Shown here piece after piece: positions 1 to 9,416 of a stretch of DNA of 64,000 bases. Below the pieces are notes generated by a model. That model did not search any database and was not told the DNA's origin. It worked only from the letters and a program-made list of their open reading frames with translations. The DNA comes from Acidulodesulfobacterium sp021802425 (lineage in GTDB: Bacteria; SZUA-79; Acidulodesulfobacterales; Acidulodesulfobacteraceae): NCBI GenBank assembly GCA_021802425.1, contig JAJZXJ010000001.1:1-64000 (forward strand), read 5' to 3'. A program made the translations under genes and the position numbers. Each line of letters opens with the position of its first letter. Within the stretch, counting starts at the first letter, position 1.

Positions 1-247
<247 letters not shown>

Positions 248-316
248 CATTTATTTATTGCCATTGATTCATTTACTAATTTGCTTAATTTTCATTTGAT
301 TATTTATAGACAAGTT

Positions 317-432
<116 letters not shown>

Positions 433-440
433 TTTATTTA

Positions 441-491
441 CCCCGAATAATAAGTTTAAAAATCTTATAAGTTATTCGGGGTATTTTTTTA
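441..491 (+). terminator. Rho-independent terminator of the rRNA operon
   Basis: CCCCGAATAA at 441 pairs with TTATTCGGGG ending at 481, with further pairing of TAAG/CTTA inside, and is followed by a T-rich run (TATTTTTTTATTT). Its place directly after 5S rRNA fits the end of an rrn transcript. No tRNA is seen between 5S and this hairpin. Confidence 0.9.
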
Positions 492-614
492 TTTATATAT
501 AGGTAACATTTGCCATTCCTTGCTTAGAAGGAAAACTCTTAAGGGCAGAGCGGTAATCCCTGACCACTCTAAAGACATATAGTAAATAACGACATTAATG
601 TACACTGCAAATTT

Positions 615-1505
615 ATGGTTTTTAATAGCTTCGAACCCGTAAATTTTTTATTTTCTCATAATAGTTTTTTTTTAATCACGATATTTCTCTTATTTATCGG
701 GTTATCGATCGGAAGTTTCTTGAATGTAGTTATATTCCGGCTTCCCGTTAAATTATCGATTATATACCCGCCTTCAAAATGTCCTGATTGCGGTTCAAAA
801 ATTAAATTTTATGATAATATTCCTGTTTTAAGTTATATAATTTTGTCTGGAAAATGCAGAAAGTGCGGTCATAAGATTTCCCCCGTTTATCCAATGGTAG
901 AATTATTAACGGCTTTAATTTTTTATTCGTTATTTATAAAATATTTTTATAATGCTTATTTTTTTTATAAAATTAACATATTAAATATCGATTACTTTAA
1001 GGATTATCTGTGGGCGCAGCTTGATTATTTTATTGCGTATAGTATTTTTGTATTTCTTCTGATTCCCGTCGCCTTTATCGATTTATTCCATCAAATAATA
1101 CCGGATATTTTGAATGTTTTAACGATTATTTTGGGATTTGTTTTAAATATTCTATTGCTTCATAAATCCTTTTTGTTTCCGTTATACGGTTTTCTGGGGG
1201 CAGGGTTATTTTTTTATTTCATAGCTTTTGTTTATGAAATTATTAAAAAAAAGGAAGGGTTGGGGGGCGGCGATATAAAATTAATCGCAGGAATAGGCTC
1301 GTTCATTGGACTTCCGGGAGCCGTATTTACAATTTTTGCCGGCTCTGTTTTTGCTTTGATAGGATTTTTTATTGCCTTCATATTTTTCAATTCTTATAGT
1401 AATAAAAAAATACCGTTCGGTCCATTTTTATCGTTAGCCGCGGTTTTGTACGCATTTTACGGCCGCAACTTGTTAAATTTATATATCGGTTTAATAAAAA
1501 AATAA
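615..1505 (+). CDS. pilD: Prepilin peptidase / N-methyltransferase (PilD/GspO type)
   Basis: An integral membrane aspartic protease (peptidase family A24) that removes the leader of type IV pilins and type II secretion pseudopilins and N-methylates the new N-terminus. The 296-residue protein has the N-terminal domain with two CxxC pairs (C56/C59 and C81/C84) characteristic of the bifunctional enzyme, then about seven hydrophobic segments. The two catalytic aspartates are visible: D156 in the FIDLFHQIIPD loop and D220 in the GGGD motif. It stands alone after the rRNA terminator. Likely substrates in this window are the pseudopilins at 27373-28107 and perhaps 4459-4839. Full-length for the family; the ATG start has no strong Shine-Dalgarno. 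Confidence 0.93.
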   Translation: MVFNSFEPVNFLFSHNSFFLITIFLLFIGLSIGSFLNVVIFRLPVKLSIIYPPSKCPDCGSKIKFYDNIPVLSYIILSGKCRKCGHKISPVYPMVELLTALIFYSLFIKYFYNAYFFYKINILNIDYFKDYLWAQLDYFIAYSIFVFLLIPVAFIDLFHQIIPDILNVLTIILGFVLNILLLHKSFLFPLYGFLGAGLFFYFIAFVYEIIKKKEGLGGGDIKLIAGIGSFIGLPGAVFTIFAGSVFALIGFFIAFIFFNSYSNKKIPFGPFLSLAAVLYAFYGRNLLNLYIGLIKK

Positions 1506-1517
1506 AAATGTAAAAAA

Positions 1518-1545
1518 TTGACAAATTCTTTTTAATGTGTAAAAA
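1518..1545 (+). promoter_or_regulatory. Possible sigma-70 promoter upstream of the 1608 gene
   Basis: A perfect -35 TTGACA at 1518-1523 is followed after 16 bases by TAAAAA (1540-1545), a weak -10. The position, ~60 bases before the start codon, is reasonable. Seen by eye only. Confidence 0.4.
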
Positions 1546-1607
1546 TAAGACAATTACGGGGGTAATGAATATCTATTATTTAATTTAATTAAATTAAGAG
1601 GCTTATT

Positions 1608-3281
1608 ATGAATACGGCTTTTCAAAAAAATTCAATTAGAATGGCAATATTTTTCATTTTTTCCATTTTTGTATCGGTGCTTTTGCTTGCGAAAAGCGCA
1701 GATGCCTCTGTTAAAATAGGCATTCTACCCTATAAAATAATTTCTACGCATTACGGAAGGTACTCTTATATAAAAGAGAGTATTCCCGTCATATTGGCTT
1801 CAAATTTATCCTCAAGCGGCATTTCTGTCTCAAGAAACTCCGATATAAATGATTTTATTACGAAAAATCATATAACCTCTTTTTCGACCGATAATCTTTT
1901 AAAAATTTCGAAATATTTTGATTTAAAATATTTAGTTTTTGGAAGGGTAATTAAAATTGGGAATATCTTCGATATCGAGACAAATGTATTCAATCCTTCC
2001 GAAAAGGCGGTGGTTTACAGGCATTCCATTCAGGTTTTAGGCTCAAAATTTATAATAAATGATATAAGCGGATTATCTAAGGACATTAAAACAAAAATTG
2101 CGTCGCTGACATCTCAAGAAAAGGTTAAAAAACCGGAGGAACTTCAAGCGCCTTCCCCTATCATTTCTTCTGCCCCTCCCGCTACAAGCAATATGTACAT
2201 AAAAAGATTTAATCAAAATAGCAAAGGACTTTTAAGAACTTCGACAAAACATTATGTAATTCAAGCATTTAGCGCGGGCAAATTTTTAAATAAGGGCGCG
2301 CAAATGGTAGTTGCCACAAGAAGCCGTATTATATTATACAACCTTTTAATAAACGGCGGTTTGAAAAAACTTGCCCAATATAATCTATCATTGCGGTCGA
2401 ATGCCATATATGTCGGATTTTATAAAATATCAAAAAATAGAACGGCGATAGTGCTTACAAAGGCAAAGCTGGGTATGGTAATATCGTATTTACTTGCCTA
2501 TAATGACGGGAAACTTATTAAAATCACCCCAAATTATAATCTATTTTTAAGAGTAATGAGCCTTAAAAACCATAAAAAGGTGATAGTGGGGCAAAATCCT
2601 ATATCGGTTGTTCCTTCCGGCAGATACTTTAACGATTCGGTTATAGGCCAAAATACCTATCCGATCGGCCAATTCGGCGGCGATACTTATATTTACAGAT
2701 TTAATGAAAATAATAATACTTTAGTAAAAGCAGGTAATTTGCCGTTTTTTTCAGGCATAACCCTTTATGGCACGGCTTACGGCAATTTTATGGGGAACGG
2801 AAAAAAATATCTTTTAGCTTTATCAAATTCCGGCAATTTAATGATTATCAATAATAAAGGAAAAACTGTATATACAGGTTCAAAAACTTATGGCGGCTCG
2901 CCGCTCCAAATTGAGGTTCCGTCCGTTGGCGGGGTTCGCAGTTCAAGCGTCACAGGCGGCTTAATTTACAATGTTCCCGCCCAGGTTAGCAAGTTTCATA
3001 TTAATGGAAAAGACGGCATAGTCGTAATAAAGAACTATCGGCAGGGAGCTTTTATGCAGCATTTAAATTACTACACTAAAAACTCTGTTTATAGTTTAGT
3101 CTGGAATAATGTAAATTTTTATCCAATGTGGAAAATAAGGCCTGTTGTAGGATACAGTGCAGGGTTTTCTATTTTTAAATTAAACAAAAAAACCTATCTG
3201 GCAAATGCGGTAGTTGAAAGTTCCGGCTCCATGTTTTCAAAACCGAAAAGCTATATCGCGATATATAAGCTGTCATCGTAA
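1608..3281 (+). CDS. Exported protein with TolB-like N-terminal domain and propeller-like C-terminus (function unknown)
   Basis: A 557-residue exported protein. Residues 1-34 form a signal peptide with a long hydrophobic core ending SADAS. Residues 35-165 (VKIGILPYKI, then a segment about the strength of a regulon of named periplasmic factors) resemble the FlgO/TolB-type fold that opens many deltaproteobacterial secreted proteins. A Pro/Ala/Ser-rich linker follows near 180-195. The remainder contains repeated hydrophobic-Gly strands of the kind seen in VCBS/FG-GAP beta-propellers (for example YGNFMGNGKKYLLALSNSGNLMI). No catalytic motif is recognised. AGAGG lies 10 bases before the ATG. It appears to be a single-gene unit between pilD and the tRNA. 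The domain assignment is from memory of similar sequences and should be treated as tentative. Confidence 0.6.
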   Translation: MNTAFQKNSIRMAIFFIFSIFVSVLLLAKSADASVKIGILPYKIISTHYGRYSYIKESIPVILASNLSSSGISVSRNSDINDFITKNHITSFSTDNLLKISKYFDLKYLVFGRVIKIGNIFDIETNVFNPSEKAVVYRHSIQVLGSKFIINDISGLSKDIKTKIASLTSQEKVKKPEELQAPSPIISSAPPATSNMYIKRFNQNSKGLLRTSTKHYVIQAFSAGKFLNKGAQMVVATRSRIILYNLLINGGLKKLAQYNLSLRSNAIYVGFYKISKNRTAIVLTKAKLGMVISYLLAYNDGKLIKITPNYNLFLRVMSLKNHKKVIVGQNPISVVPSGRYFNDSVIGQNTYPIGQFGGDTYIYRFNENNNTLVKAGNLPFFSGITLYGTAYGNFMGNGKKYLLALSNSGNLMIINNKGKTVYTGSKTYGGSPLQIEVPSVGGVRSSSVTGGLIYNVPAQVSKFHINGKDGIVVIKNYRQGAFMQHLNYYTKNSVYSLVWNNVNFYPMWKIRPVVGYSAGFSIFKLNKKTYLANAVVESSGSMFSKPKSYIAIYKLSS

Positions 3282-3369
3282 CAAAAGTATTATTGTAATT
3301 TAAAGCATAATCTGATACAATAAAACCCTGCCGTTAAACAAACAGCTTTAATAAGGCTATTTTTAAGAA

Positions 3370-3446
3370 GGCGGTGTAGCTCAGCCGGTTAGAGCATACG
3401 GCTCATATCCGTAGTGTCCGGGGTTCAAGTCCCTGCACCGCCACCA
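3370..3446 (+). tRNA. tRNA-Met (anticodon CAU)
   Basis: A complete 77-nt cloverleaf: acceptor stem GGCGGTG (3370-3376) pairs fully with CACCGCC (3436-3442), discriminator A at 3443, and CCA encoded at 3444-3446. The anticodon stem TACGG/CCGTA encloses loop CTCATAT with anticodon CAT at 3404-3406, and the T arm contains GGTTCAAGTCC. The first base pair G-C and general sequence favour elongator methionine; a CAU tRNA-Ile whose C34 becomes lysidine is the alternative. Confidence 0.95.
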
Positions 3447-3491
3447 TTCAAAACCGCGGTAAATAAGCCGTTTGCGGCAATGCCGTTTCTA

Positions 3492-3519
3492 TTGACAATA
3501 TCTAAGCATATATGATAAT
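3492..3519 (+). promoter_or_regulatory. Probable sigma-70 promoter upstream of the DUF481-like gene
   Basis: TTGACA at 3492-3497, a 16-base spacer, and GATAAT at 3514-3519. The element lies 66 bases before the start codon at 3585 and downstream of the tRNA. Confidence 0.55.
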
Positions 3520-3584
3520 TTAACGCAAATGCATTTAAAGCCCTGATTCTAACTTTTTAATGCTGTCATATTCGTGCATAGCTT

Positions 3585-4442
3585 ATGAAATATGGAATAA
3601 AATTTTTTTTATTAAGCATAGTTGCAATCGTAATTTATTTTTCGGTTCCCTTCGGTAACCTATGTAATGCTCAAAAGCCATTGAATACATCGGGGTATTC
3701 GACCATTCTCTTTCCTCTTGCCGATAATCAATTAAAATACGGCTTATTAGAAAAAACTGCTGCCGTTAAAAAGCTTAAGTTTAAACATAAATACCGCCGC
3801 AAAAAAGACATTAAGCTAAGCATCGGATTTCTAAATCAAAACGGGACTTACCAGCTTCTTTCGCTTAATACGGATAATTGGCTGTCATATTACTTAACTA
3901 AGAAATTCCAAATTAAATTTAACCTGTTATACGAATATTCCGAAAACAATAATACTTTAAGCGCTTTAAGGCTTTTAACCTCGGAGGAAAATAATTACTA
4001 TTTTTCCCGCAATTTTTTCGGGCTTTCCGATATTAGTTATGAACGAAACCCGTTTGCAGGATTTAATCTTCGCACTTATCAAATTCTTGGAGCAGGATAT
4101 AAATTTTTTTTAAGTAAAAAAATTACGCTTAAATTTTACGGCGGTCCCGGATTTGAAGAAGAAAACAGGATGAATCTCAATTATCTTAGGGGCAGGGTTG
4201 TAAAATTATATGCAGGCTTAAACGCAAGATTAACAAAAAGAGTCCAGCTTTCGCAATCGTTTTATACAATACTCGGGGGCGGCATCGGCAATACTTATGA
4301 TGCCGCAACATTACTTGAAATACGGTTAGTAAAACACTTCTTTTTGTTATGTTCTTATGAAATAGAATATAATACATTTGTAGTTAAACCGTTTTTGCCG
4401 TACAATAATTATACATTTATAAATCTGGGGTACGGTTTTTGA
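3585..4442 (+). CDS. Putative outer-membrane protein, DUF481-like beta-barrel
   Basis: A 285-residue protein with an N-terminal signal peptide (hydrophobic residues 6-24, processing expected near NAQ). The rest is built of alternating amphipathic strands rich in Tyr, Phe, Leu and Asn, with the pattern SIGFLNQNG, WLSYYLTKKFQIKFNLLYEY, GAGYKFFLSKKITLKFYGGPG, and it ends in aromatic Phe (NLGYGF), the classic barrel C-terminal signal. This pattern matches the DUF481/YdiY salt-induced outer-membrane family. It has its own promoter and faces the convergent pseudopilin gene 16 bases downstream. Function is unknown beyond probable outer-membrane location. Confidence 0.65.
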   Translation: MKYGIKFFLLSIVAIVIYFSVPFGNLCNAQKPLNTSGYSTILFPLADNQLKYGLLEKTAAVKKLKFKHKYRRKKDIKLSIGFLNQNGTYQLLSLNTDNWLSYYLTKKFQIKFNLLYEYSENNNTLSALRLLTSEENNYYFSRNFFGLSDISYERNPFAGFNLRTYQILGAGYKFFLSKKITLKFYGGPGFEEENRMNLNYLRGRVVKLYAGLNARLTKRVQLSQSFYTILGGGIGNTYDAATLLEIRLVKHFFLLCSYEIEYNTFVVKPFLPYNNYTFINLGYGF

Positions 4443-4458
4443 TAACCTGCGCCGCCGT

Positions 4459-4839
4459 TTATCTTGTCAGTATCCTGCCTTCTTTTTTATCGTAAATAAA
4501 TCTTTTTCCTAAAGGCGATAGGGGATAGCCCTTGTTATCGACCTTAATTTTAATAAATTTATTCTTTATATATTGCATTTTGCCGTTTATTATCCTTTTT
4601 TTTAAATATCCGCTCTTTGCCAATATCGATAGATTTTCTGGAAATCTGCCGTATTTTAACCTGTATAAAATCAATGCGGTATTTATTTCCTGAACATCTT
4701 CTTTATATGCGGCAATTTTGGCATATTTTGTAATCTTTAAATACTGATGAATCGAGATAACGACCAGAACGAAAACCATAATCAGCACAATAATATTTTC
4801 GAAAGAAGTTTCAGAGTTTTTATTTATAACGATATTCAT
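4459..4839 (-). CDS. Pseudopilin-like protein
   Basis: A 126-residue protein with a single hydrophobic N-terminal helix (about residues 15-35) preceded by SFENI, in which Glu could be the conserved pilin Glu5. It is followed by a helix and a globular part containing LILYRLKYGRFPENLSILAKSGYLKK, close to the GspG-type YxxxxGxYPtxxxL...L.....G consensus. The canonical Gly before the Phe is missing (Ser-Phe instead), so processing by PilD is uncertain. It may be a type II secretion or pilus minor subunit, or a protein that has lost processing. It is a monocistronic gene transcribed away from the GGDEF gene and convergent with the gene ending at 4442. Confidence 0.6.
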   Translation of the reverse strand: MNIVINKNSETSFENIIVLIMVFVLVVISIHQYLKITKYAKIAAYKEDVQEINTALILYRLKYGRFPENLSILAKSGYLKKRIINGKMQYIKNKFIKIKVDNKGYPLSPLGKRFIYDKKEGRILTR

Positions 4840-4923
4840 AATAATATTGGTAAAAAATAAATTGTAATAAATCTTAAAAAAATATAAAATTTATTTAAAT
4901 TATAAATAGATATTATAAATTTT

Positions 4924-5757
4924 ATGAGAAAGCAATGGTATTATTCCGCATTTTTTGCAATTATAATTATCCAATTTTTAATCGAATTGGGCTTAATTTT
5001 TATTAATTTTGACCTTCTATCGGCATATAATTCCGTTAAAAAACAATATAACATAATAGGCGCGATAAATCCATTCGCATTAATATATAAAAATACGCTT
5101 AATGCCGTCTTTATCGGCTTATTTTTGGCTTCAATTTTATTAATTTTAACTTTATCGGCATTTATTTTAGCAGTAAGATTTAAAGATAATATATTTAATA
5201 ATAATAACTACCTTGAAAATGCGGCTTTAACCGACAGTCTGACGGGCCTTTATAATAGAAGGTATTTTGACAGCTTTTATGAAAATATATTTGCCCAAAG
5301 TTATAGATACGACATCTCTCATTCTTTGATAATGTGCGATATAGATCACTTTAAGAAGATTAACGATACTTACGGCCACGATAAAGGCGATATCGTTTTA
5401 AAAGAGGTTTCGGATGTATTAAAAAACAATATAAGAAAATCGGATATTGCCGTGAGATTTGGCGGAGAGGAATTCATAGTATGTTTGCCTTCTACCAACA
5501 TCGCTAATGCCGTAGATGTTGCAAGGAAAATAAAACAAATGATTTCAAAGATTCGGACAAAAGACATAAAAAAGGTTACCGTAAGCATGGGCGTCGCTTT
5601 TTATAAAAAAGAATTCGGAAATGAATCTAAAGATATGTTGAAGCATCTTGATAATCTTTTATACGAAGCAAAAAATCGCGGCAGAAATCGGATAATATCG
5701 GGAGACCATCAAGGCAGTATTATAGAAGTCGAAGAAAATCCATGGGCCGATGAATAG
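4924..5757 (+). CDS. Membrane-bound GGDEF diguanylate cyclase
   Basis: Makes cyclic di-GMP from two GTP. Two hydrophobic segments (about residues 5-28 and 60-85) anchor the protein, and a GGDEF domain fills about residues 95-265. The active-site motif is GGEEF (residues 180-184), a catalytically competent variant. The RxxD product-inhibition I-site is RKSD (171-174), exactly five residues upstream, so feedback control is expected. The segment between the membrane spans is short and has no recognisable sensor domain. The acidic C-terminal tail is family-atypical but short. The adjacent downstream gene is a CheV-like coupling protein, which suggests a role in motility/surface signalling. Confidence 0.93.
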   Translation: MRKQWYYSAFFAIIIIQFLIELGLIFINFDLLSAYNSVKKQYNIIGAINPFALIYKNTLNAVFIGLFLASILLILTLSAFILAVRFKDNIFNNNNYLENAALTDSLTGLYNRRYFDSFYENIFAQSYRYDISHSLIMCDIDHFKKINDTYGHDKGDIVLKEVSDVLKNNIRKSDIAVRFGGEEFIVCLPSTNIANAVDVARKIKQMISKIRTKDIKKVTVSMGVAFYKKEFGNESKDMLKHLDNLLYEAKNRGRNRIISGDHQGSIIEVEENPWADE

Positions 5758-5853
5758 GCAGGGTATTTTAATAACGCACTGTTATTGATTAATTACCGGT
5801 GCGCATTTTATTGTTTGTTGCATAATAAATCATTAAACCTTACGGAGGAGTTT

Positions 5854-6804
5854 ATGGCAAACCATTCTAATAACGGCGCAAACTCAATAAATCCCGGACA
5901 CGATATTCTCGAGGTTGGACAAAACAGGATGGAATTAGTGGATTTCAGGCTCTTTAGCGTGAATGAAAACGGAGAGGAAAAAGAGGGGGTTTACGGAATA
6001 AATGTAGCTAAGGTTATCGAAATTATTAAAATGCCGGCGGATATATCCGAGACTCCTAATACTTCCGAATTTGTGGAAGGAATGTTTAACCTTAGAGGGT
6101 CTGTTGTTCCCTTAGTCAATTTACCAAAATGGATGGGAATCGCCGAGCCTGAGGAATTAGACAGAAAAAATTTTAAGGTTATTATCACGGAATTTAATAG
6201 AGTTAAAGTCGGGTTTGTTGTTCATGAGACCACAAAGATAAGGCGTGTCTCGTGGAACGATATAAGCGCCCCCGAATTATCGTCCGTAAGTTCCGAGGGT
6301 TCCAAAGTAACGGGAATTATAAAGGTTGAAAACGATGAGCTTTTGCTTTTACTCGATTTTGAGTCCATTGTCGATGAACTTGGCTTTTACAGCAAGGAAA
6401 ACAAAGAGATAGACATTGAAAAAAGGGAATACGATGAGGATAAAACCATACTTATTATCGACGACTCATCATCGGCAAGGAAAATAATTAACAATGCTTT
6501 AATAAAAGAGGGATTTAAGACGGTTACGACTTTCAACGGTAAAGCCGCTCTTGACGCGGTCTATGAGGATAAATATAAATTCGATGCCATTATATGCGAT
6601 GTCGAGATGCCGGTGATGGACGGCTACACTTTTACAAAAACTATGAAGTCTGACGATAAATATAAAAGTATTCCTATAATAATGCATAGTTCTTTAAGCG
6701 GAGCCGAGAATTCAACAAAAGGAATAAGCGCAGGGGCTGATTTTTATGTCGTTAAATTTGACCCAATCGAATTTATTAATACATTAAAAAAGGCATTAGG
6801 ATAA
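5854..6804 (+). CDS. cheV: CheV-like chemotaxis coupling protein (CheW-receiver fusion)
   Basis: A 316-residue fusion of a CheW domain (about 25-170, with YGINVAKVIEII and FNLRGSVVPLVNL) and a response-regulator receiver domain (about 195-316). The receiver keeps the acidic pair D203/D204, the phospho-acceptor D249 in CDVEMPVMDG, and a Lys near the C-terminus. CheV proteins link chemoreceptors to CheA and tune adaptation through phosphorylation. The start at 5854 is chosen over an upstream ATG at 5785 because GGAGGAG ends 4 bases before it. The chemoreceptor at 12609-14294 is the only other chemotaxis gene here; cheA and cheY are not in the window. Confidence 0.92.
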   Translation: MANHSNNGANSINPGHDILEVGQNRMELVDFRLFSVNENGEEKEGVYGINVAKVIEIIKMPADISETPNTSEFVEGMFNLRGSVVPLVNLPKWMGIAEPEELDRKNFKVIITEFNRVKVGFVVHETTKIRRVSWNDISAPELSSVSSEGSKVTGIIKVENDELLLLLDFESIVDELGFYSKENKEIDIEKREYDEDKTILIIDDSSSARKIINNALIKEGFKTVTTFNGKAALDAVYEDKYKFDAIICDVEMPVMDGYTFTKTMKSDDKYKSIPIIMHSSLSGAENSTKGISAGADFYVVKFDPIEFINTLKKALG

Positions 6805-6864
6805 ATTCCCTCAAAGTCATTCCGAAGGAAGCAGGAAAGTTTCTTTGAAACTTCACATATCGGA

Positions 6865-6901
6865 GGCACGCGTTGAAAGGCGCACGCCGCCTTTGCGTGC
6901 C
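6865..6901. repeat. GC-rich nested inverted repeat downstream of cheV
   Basis: GGCACGC (6865-6871) pairs with GCGTGCC (6895-6901), and inside it AAAGGCG pairs with CGCCTTT. It stands out in an AT-rich intergenic region (6805-7052) and is followed by GAGAGCGAAGCGATAATCC, a phrase partly echoed elsewhere between genes (36690-36712, GGCGAAGCGGTAATC). There is no T-run, so it looks more like a dispersed REP-type element than a simple terminator. Confidence 0.5.
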
Positions 6902-7052
6902 GGAGATGCTGAAAGCCGAGAGCGAAGCGATAATCCATAAAATAAATTTCTAAATCAGAATTTGGATAATTTATTTTTATTGCAATAATTTTATGAAAAT
7001 GTTAAATAATAAAAGATGTTAAGTTTGTAAAAAAAAGGAGGTGAAAAATAAA

Positions 7053-7376
7053 TTGAAGAAACTATCTTTGTTTTTAGTTATGCTTTTGGCTTTCGCTGTA
7101 ATGCCGTCAAGTTCCTTTGCCATGAATAAATCAAAGGCTGCGGCGAAACCTGCTCCTAAGAAGGTTGTAGTAAAAAAGGCCGTCAAATCGTTACCAGCCG
7201 CAACAATTAAAGCTGCTCAGCAGGCGCTTTCCAAAGACGGGCTATATAAAGGGAAAATCGATGGAATGATCGGACCTATGACCACAAACGCGGTCAAAGC
7301 CTTTCAGAAGAAAGAAGGATTAAAGGTTGACGGGATTATCGGTCCTAAAACCCTTAAAGCCTTAGGTGTAAAATAA
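7053..7376 (+). CDS. Small exported peptidoglycan-binding protein
   Basis: A ~107-residue secreted protein with a signal peptide ending SSSFA, a short Lys/Ala/Pro-rich linker (KAAAKPAPKKVVVKK) and one PG_binding_1 domain (AQQALSKDGLYKGKIDG...TTNAVKAFQKKEGLKVDGIIGPKTLKALG). The domain binds cell-wall peptidoglycan non-catalytically. The start is set at TTG 7053 because the GTG at 7041 lies inside the Shine-Dalgarno AGGAGG (7036-7041); TTG gives a compact MKKLSLF signal peptide. The same layout, a perfect AGGAGG followed by TTG, recurs at the second cytochrome gene. A hairpin follows the stop. Confidence 0.85.
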   Translation: MKKLSLFLVMLLAFAVMPSSSFAMNKSKAAAKPAPKKVVVKKAVKSLPAATIKAAQQALSKDGLYKGKIDGMIGPMTTNAVKAFQKKEGLKVDGIIGPKTLKALGVK

Positions 7377-7394
7377 GTTTTTTTAATCTGTCTT

Positions 7395-7425
7395 CCCCGG
7401 TTTAACCAACCGGGGGATATCCTTT
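7395..7425 (+). terminator. Probable terminator after the peptidoglycan-binding protein gene
   Basis: CCCCGGTT (7395-7402) pairs with AACCGGGG (7408-7415) around a 5-base loop. The following tract is only moderately T-rich (GATATCCTTTCTTT), so termination may be incomplete. Confidence 0.6.
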
Positions 7426-7476
7426 CTTTAAGTTCAATAAGCCAAATTAAATCATGCAAAGCTATAGCTATACCGT

Positions 7477-8196
7477 ATGCCAAACAAAACATTCTTTATA
7501 ACGGGGGTAGATACAAATATCGGAAAGACCTTCGTCAGCCTGCTGTTACTCCTTGCTTTTCAGCAAAAAGGCTTAAACGCAGGGTATATGAAGCCGGTTG
7601 AAACAGGGGTTAAAATTAATAAAACCGGTTCAAAAAATTACTTAGACGGACGCCGTTTGAAAGATGAAGGCGGGCTTTTGGCAAACCTTGAAATTATTAC
7701 GCCGTACACCTTTCAATCTCCTTTATCTCCCTACGCCGCATCGAAGCTTGAAGATAAGACAATATGTATAAAAGAAATACTTTTCAAATTTTATGAATTA
7801 AACAGGATGTATGATTATATGATCGTCGAAGGGGCGGGCGGGATGCTTGTTCCTTTAAAAAAGAACCATTTTGTGATAGATATTGCAAGGTATATAGATG
7901 CGGGTGTAATTCTGGTAACGAAAGCCGGACTAGGAATGATAAACCATACTTTGTTGAACATAGAATATGCAAAAAGCCATGAGATTAAAATATCGGGGAT
8001 AATTATCAATAATGCCTTAAATGAAAATGACGAAAGTGTTTTATCCAACAAAAAAACATTATTGGAATATACCGATGTCCCTGTTTTAGGAGATATTCCT
8101 TATCTGCGGACAGAAAAAGATTTAAATTTAAAAAATAGAGATTTACTTAAAGAATTAGCCTTTAAATATATAGACATCGAAAATATTTTAGGGTAA
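7477..8196 (+). CDS. bioD: ATP-dependent dethiobiotin synthetase
   Basis: Closes the ureido ring of biotin: 7,8-diaminononanoate + CO2 + ATP give dethiobiotin. The 239-residue protein begins with the modified P-loop GVDTNIGKT (10-18), followed by KPVETG, which holds the substrate lysine, and VEGAGGMLVPL, the third conserved BioD motif. Length is normal. It is 23 bases upstream of dapL and shares its direction, then folK; the three form a likely operon of cofactor and amino-acid biosynthesis. No other biotin gene is in the window. Confidence 0.95.
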   Translation: MPNKTFFITGVDTNIGKTFVSLLLLLAFQQKGLNAGYMKPVETGVKINKTGSKNYLDGRRLKDEGGLLANLEIITPYTFQSPLSPYAASKLEDKTICIKEILFKFYELNRMYDYMIVEGAGGMLVPLKKNHFVIDIARYIDAGVILVTKAGLGMINHTLLNIEYAKSHEIKISGIIINNALNENDESVLSNKKTLLEYTDVPVLGDIPYLRTEKDLNLKNRDLLKELAFKYIDIENILG

Positions 8197-8234
8197 AATA
8201 TATCGAATATCAAAGGAGGATGCAAAAAGCCGAT

Positions 8235-9395
8235 ATGAAATTTGAATTTTCAGAGAGATTAAACAAACTTCCGGTGTATCTTTTTGCCGAGATAGATAAA
8301 TTAAAAGCTCAGGTGAAGGCAAGGGGAGTCGATATAATAAGCTTTGGCATCGGGGATCCTGATATTTCTACGCCTAAAGCAATTGTGGATATATTAAAAA
8401 AGGAAAGCGGAATAGACATTAATCAAAAATATCCTTCTTATGAAGGGCTTTTAAAGTTTAGGGAATCTGTAGCAAACTGGTATAATAAAAGGTTTGGCGT
8501 TTCATTGGACCCGGAGACGGAAGTTTTGTCGTTAATCGGATCAAAAGAAGGCATAGGGCATCTTCCCTTAGCGTTCATAAATCCCGGCGATATTGTTTTG
8601 GTGCCGGATCCTGGTTATCCCGTCTATAAGGCAGGCACGATTTTTGCCGGAGGCATTCCCTACATAATGCCCCTTAGAGAGGATAACGACTTTTTGCCGG
8701 ATTTTTCCGATATTCCGCCCGATGTTTTAAAAAAAGCAAAATTAATGTTTTTAAATTATCCCAATAATCCGACTTCCGCAAGGGCTGACAGGCATTTTTT
8801 TAACGAGATCGTAAAATTTGCCAAAGAAAACGATATAATTGTTGCCCATGATTTTGCGTATTCCGAGGTTTACACGGGAGAAAGGGGAAATGATTCGTTT
8901 TTAAACGCTCACGGAGCTAAAGACATAGGAATAGAGTTTCATTCCCTTTCAAAAACATTTAATATGACTGGATTCAGGATAGGGTTTGCAGTTGGAAACA
9001 AAGATATACTTCATGGTCTTGGAGCCGTTAAAACAAACCTTGATTCGGGAGTTTTTCAGGCAATACAATTAGCAGGCGCTTACGGGCTCGATAACGAGCT
9101 TGATACGATAAGAGATAATAACATTATATATAGAAAAAGAAGAGAAATTTTGGTTGCGGGGCTGGAAGAACTCGGCTATGAAGTATATAAATCCGATGCG
9201 ACATTTTATGTATGGGCGCATGTTCCAAGGACAGGTATGACCTCTAAAGAATTTGCAATATCTTTATTGAACGAAACGGGCATAATCATAACCCCCGGTT
9301 CCGGCTTTGGAGATTATGGCGAGGGTTATGTCAGATTTTCTTTAACCATCAATGAAGACCGCATTAGAGAGGCATTAGTTCGCATGGGTCTATAG
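8235..9395 (+). CDS. dapL: LL-diaminopimelate aminotransferase
   Basis: A PLP-dependent class I/II aminotransferase converting tetrahydrodipicolinate directly to LL-diaminopimelate, the short route to lysine and peptidoglycan precursors. It carries YPSYEG, DPGYPVY, NYPNNPTSA and the PLP lysine K240 in SLSKTFNMTGFRIG. Its start MKFEFSERLNKLPVYLFAEID matches the family, and dapF at 35746 would supply the next step, so the assignment is strong. The ATG at 8220 overlaps the AAGGAGG ribosome site and is rejected for ATG 8235, although that leaves a 15-base spacer. A generic aspartate aminotransferase is the alternative. Confidence 0.88.
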   Translation: MKFEFSERLNKLPVYLFAEIDKLKAQVKARGVDIISFGIGDPDISTPKAIVDILKKESGIDINQKYPSYEGLLKFRESVANWYNKRFGVSLDPETEVLSLIGSKEGIGHLPLAFINPGDIVLVPDPGYPVYKAGTIFAGGIPYIMPLREDNDFLPDFSDIPPDVLKKAKLMFLNYPNNPTSARADRHFFNEIVKFAKENDIIVAHDFAYSEVYTGERGNDSFLNAHGAKDIGIEFHSLSKTFNMTGFRIGFAVGNKDILHGLGAVKTNLDSGVFQAIQLAGAYGLDNELDTIRDNNIIYRKRREILVAGLEELGYEVYKSDATFYVWAHVPRTGMTSKEFAISLLNETGIIITPGSGFGDYGEGYVRFSLTINEDRIREALVRMGL

Positions 9396-9416
9396 ATCTG
9401 ACGGATAAATCTGCGG

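Noticed and set aside
4861..4885. TTGTAATAAATCTTAAAA upstream of the GGDEF gene as a Pho box
   Set aside because: Only the first half-site is acceptable and the second lacks the GT; AT-rich background makes such partial matches common.
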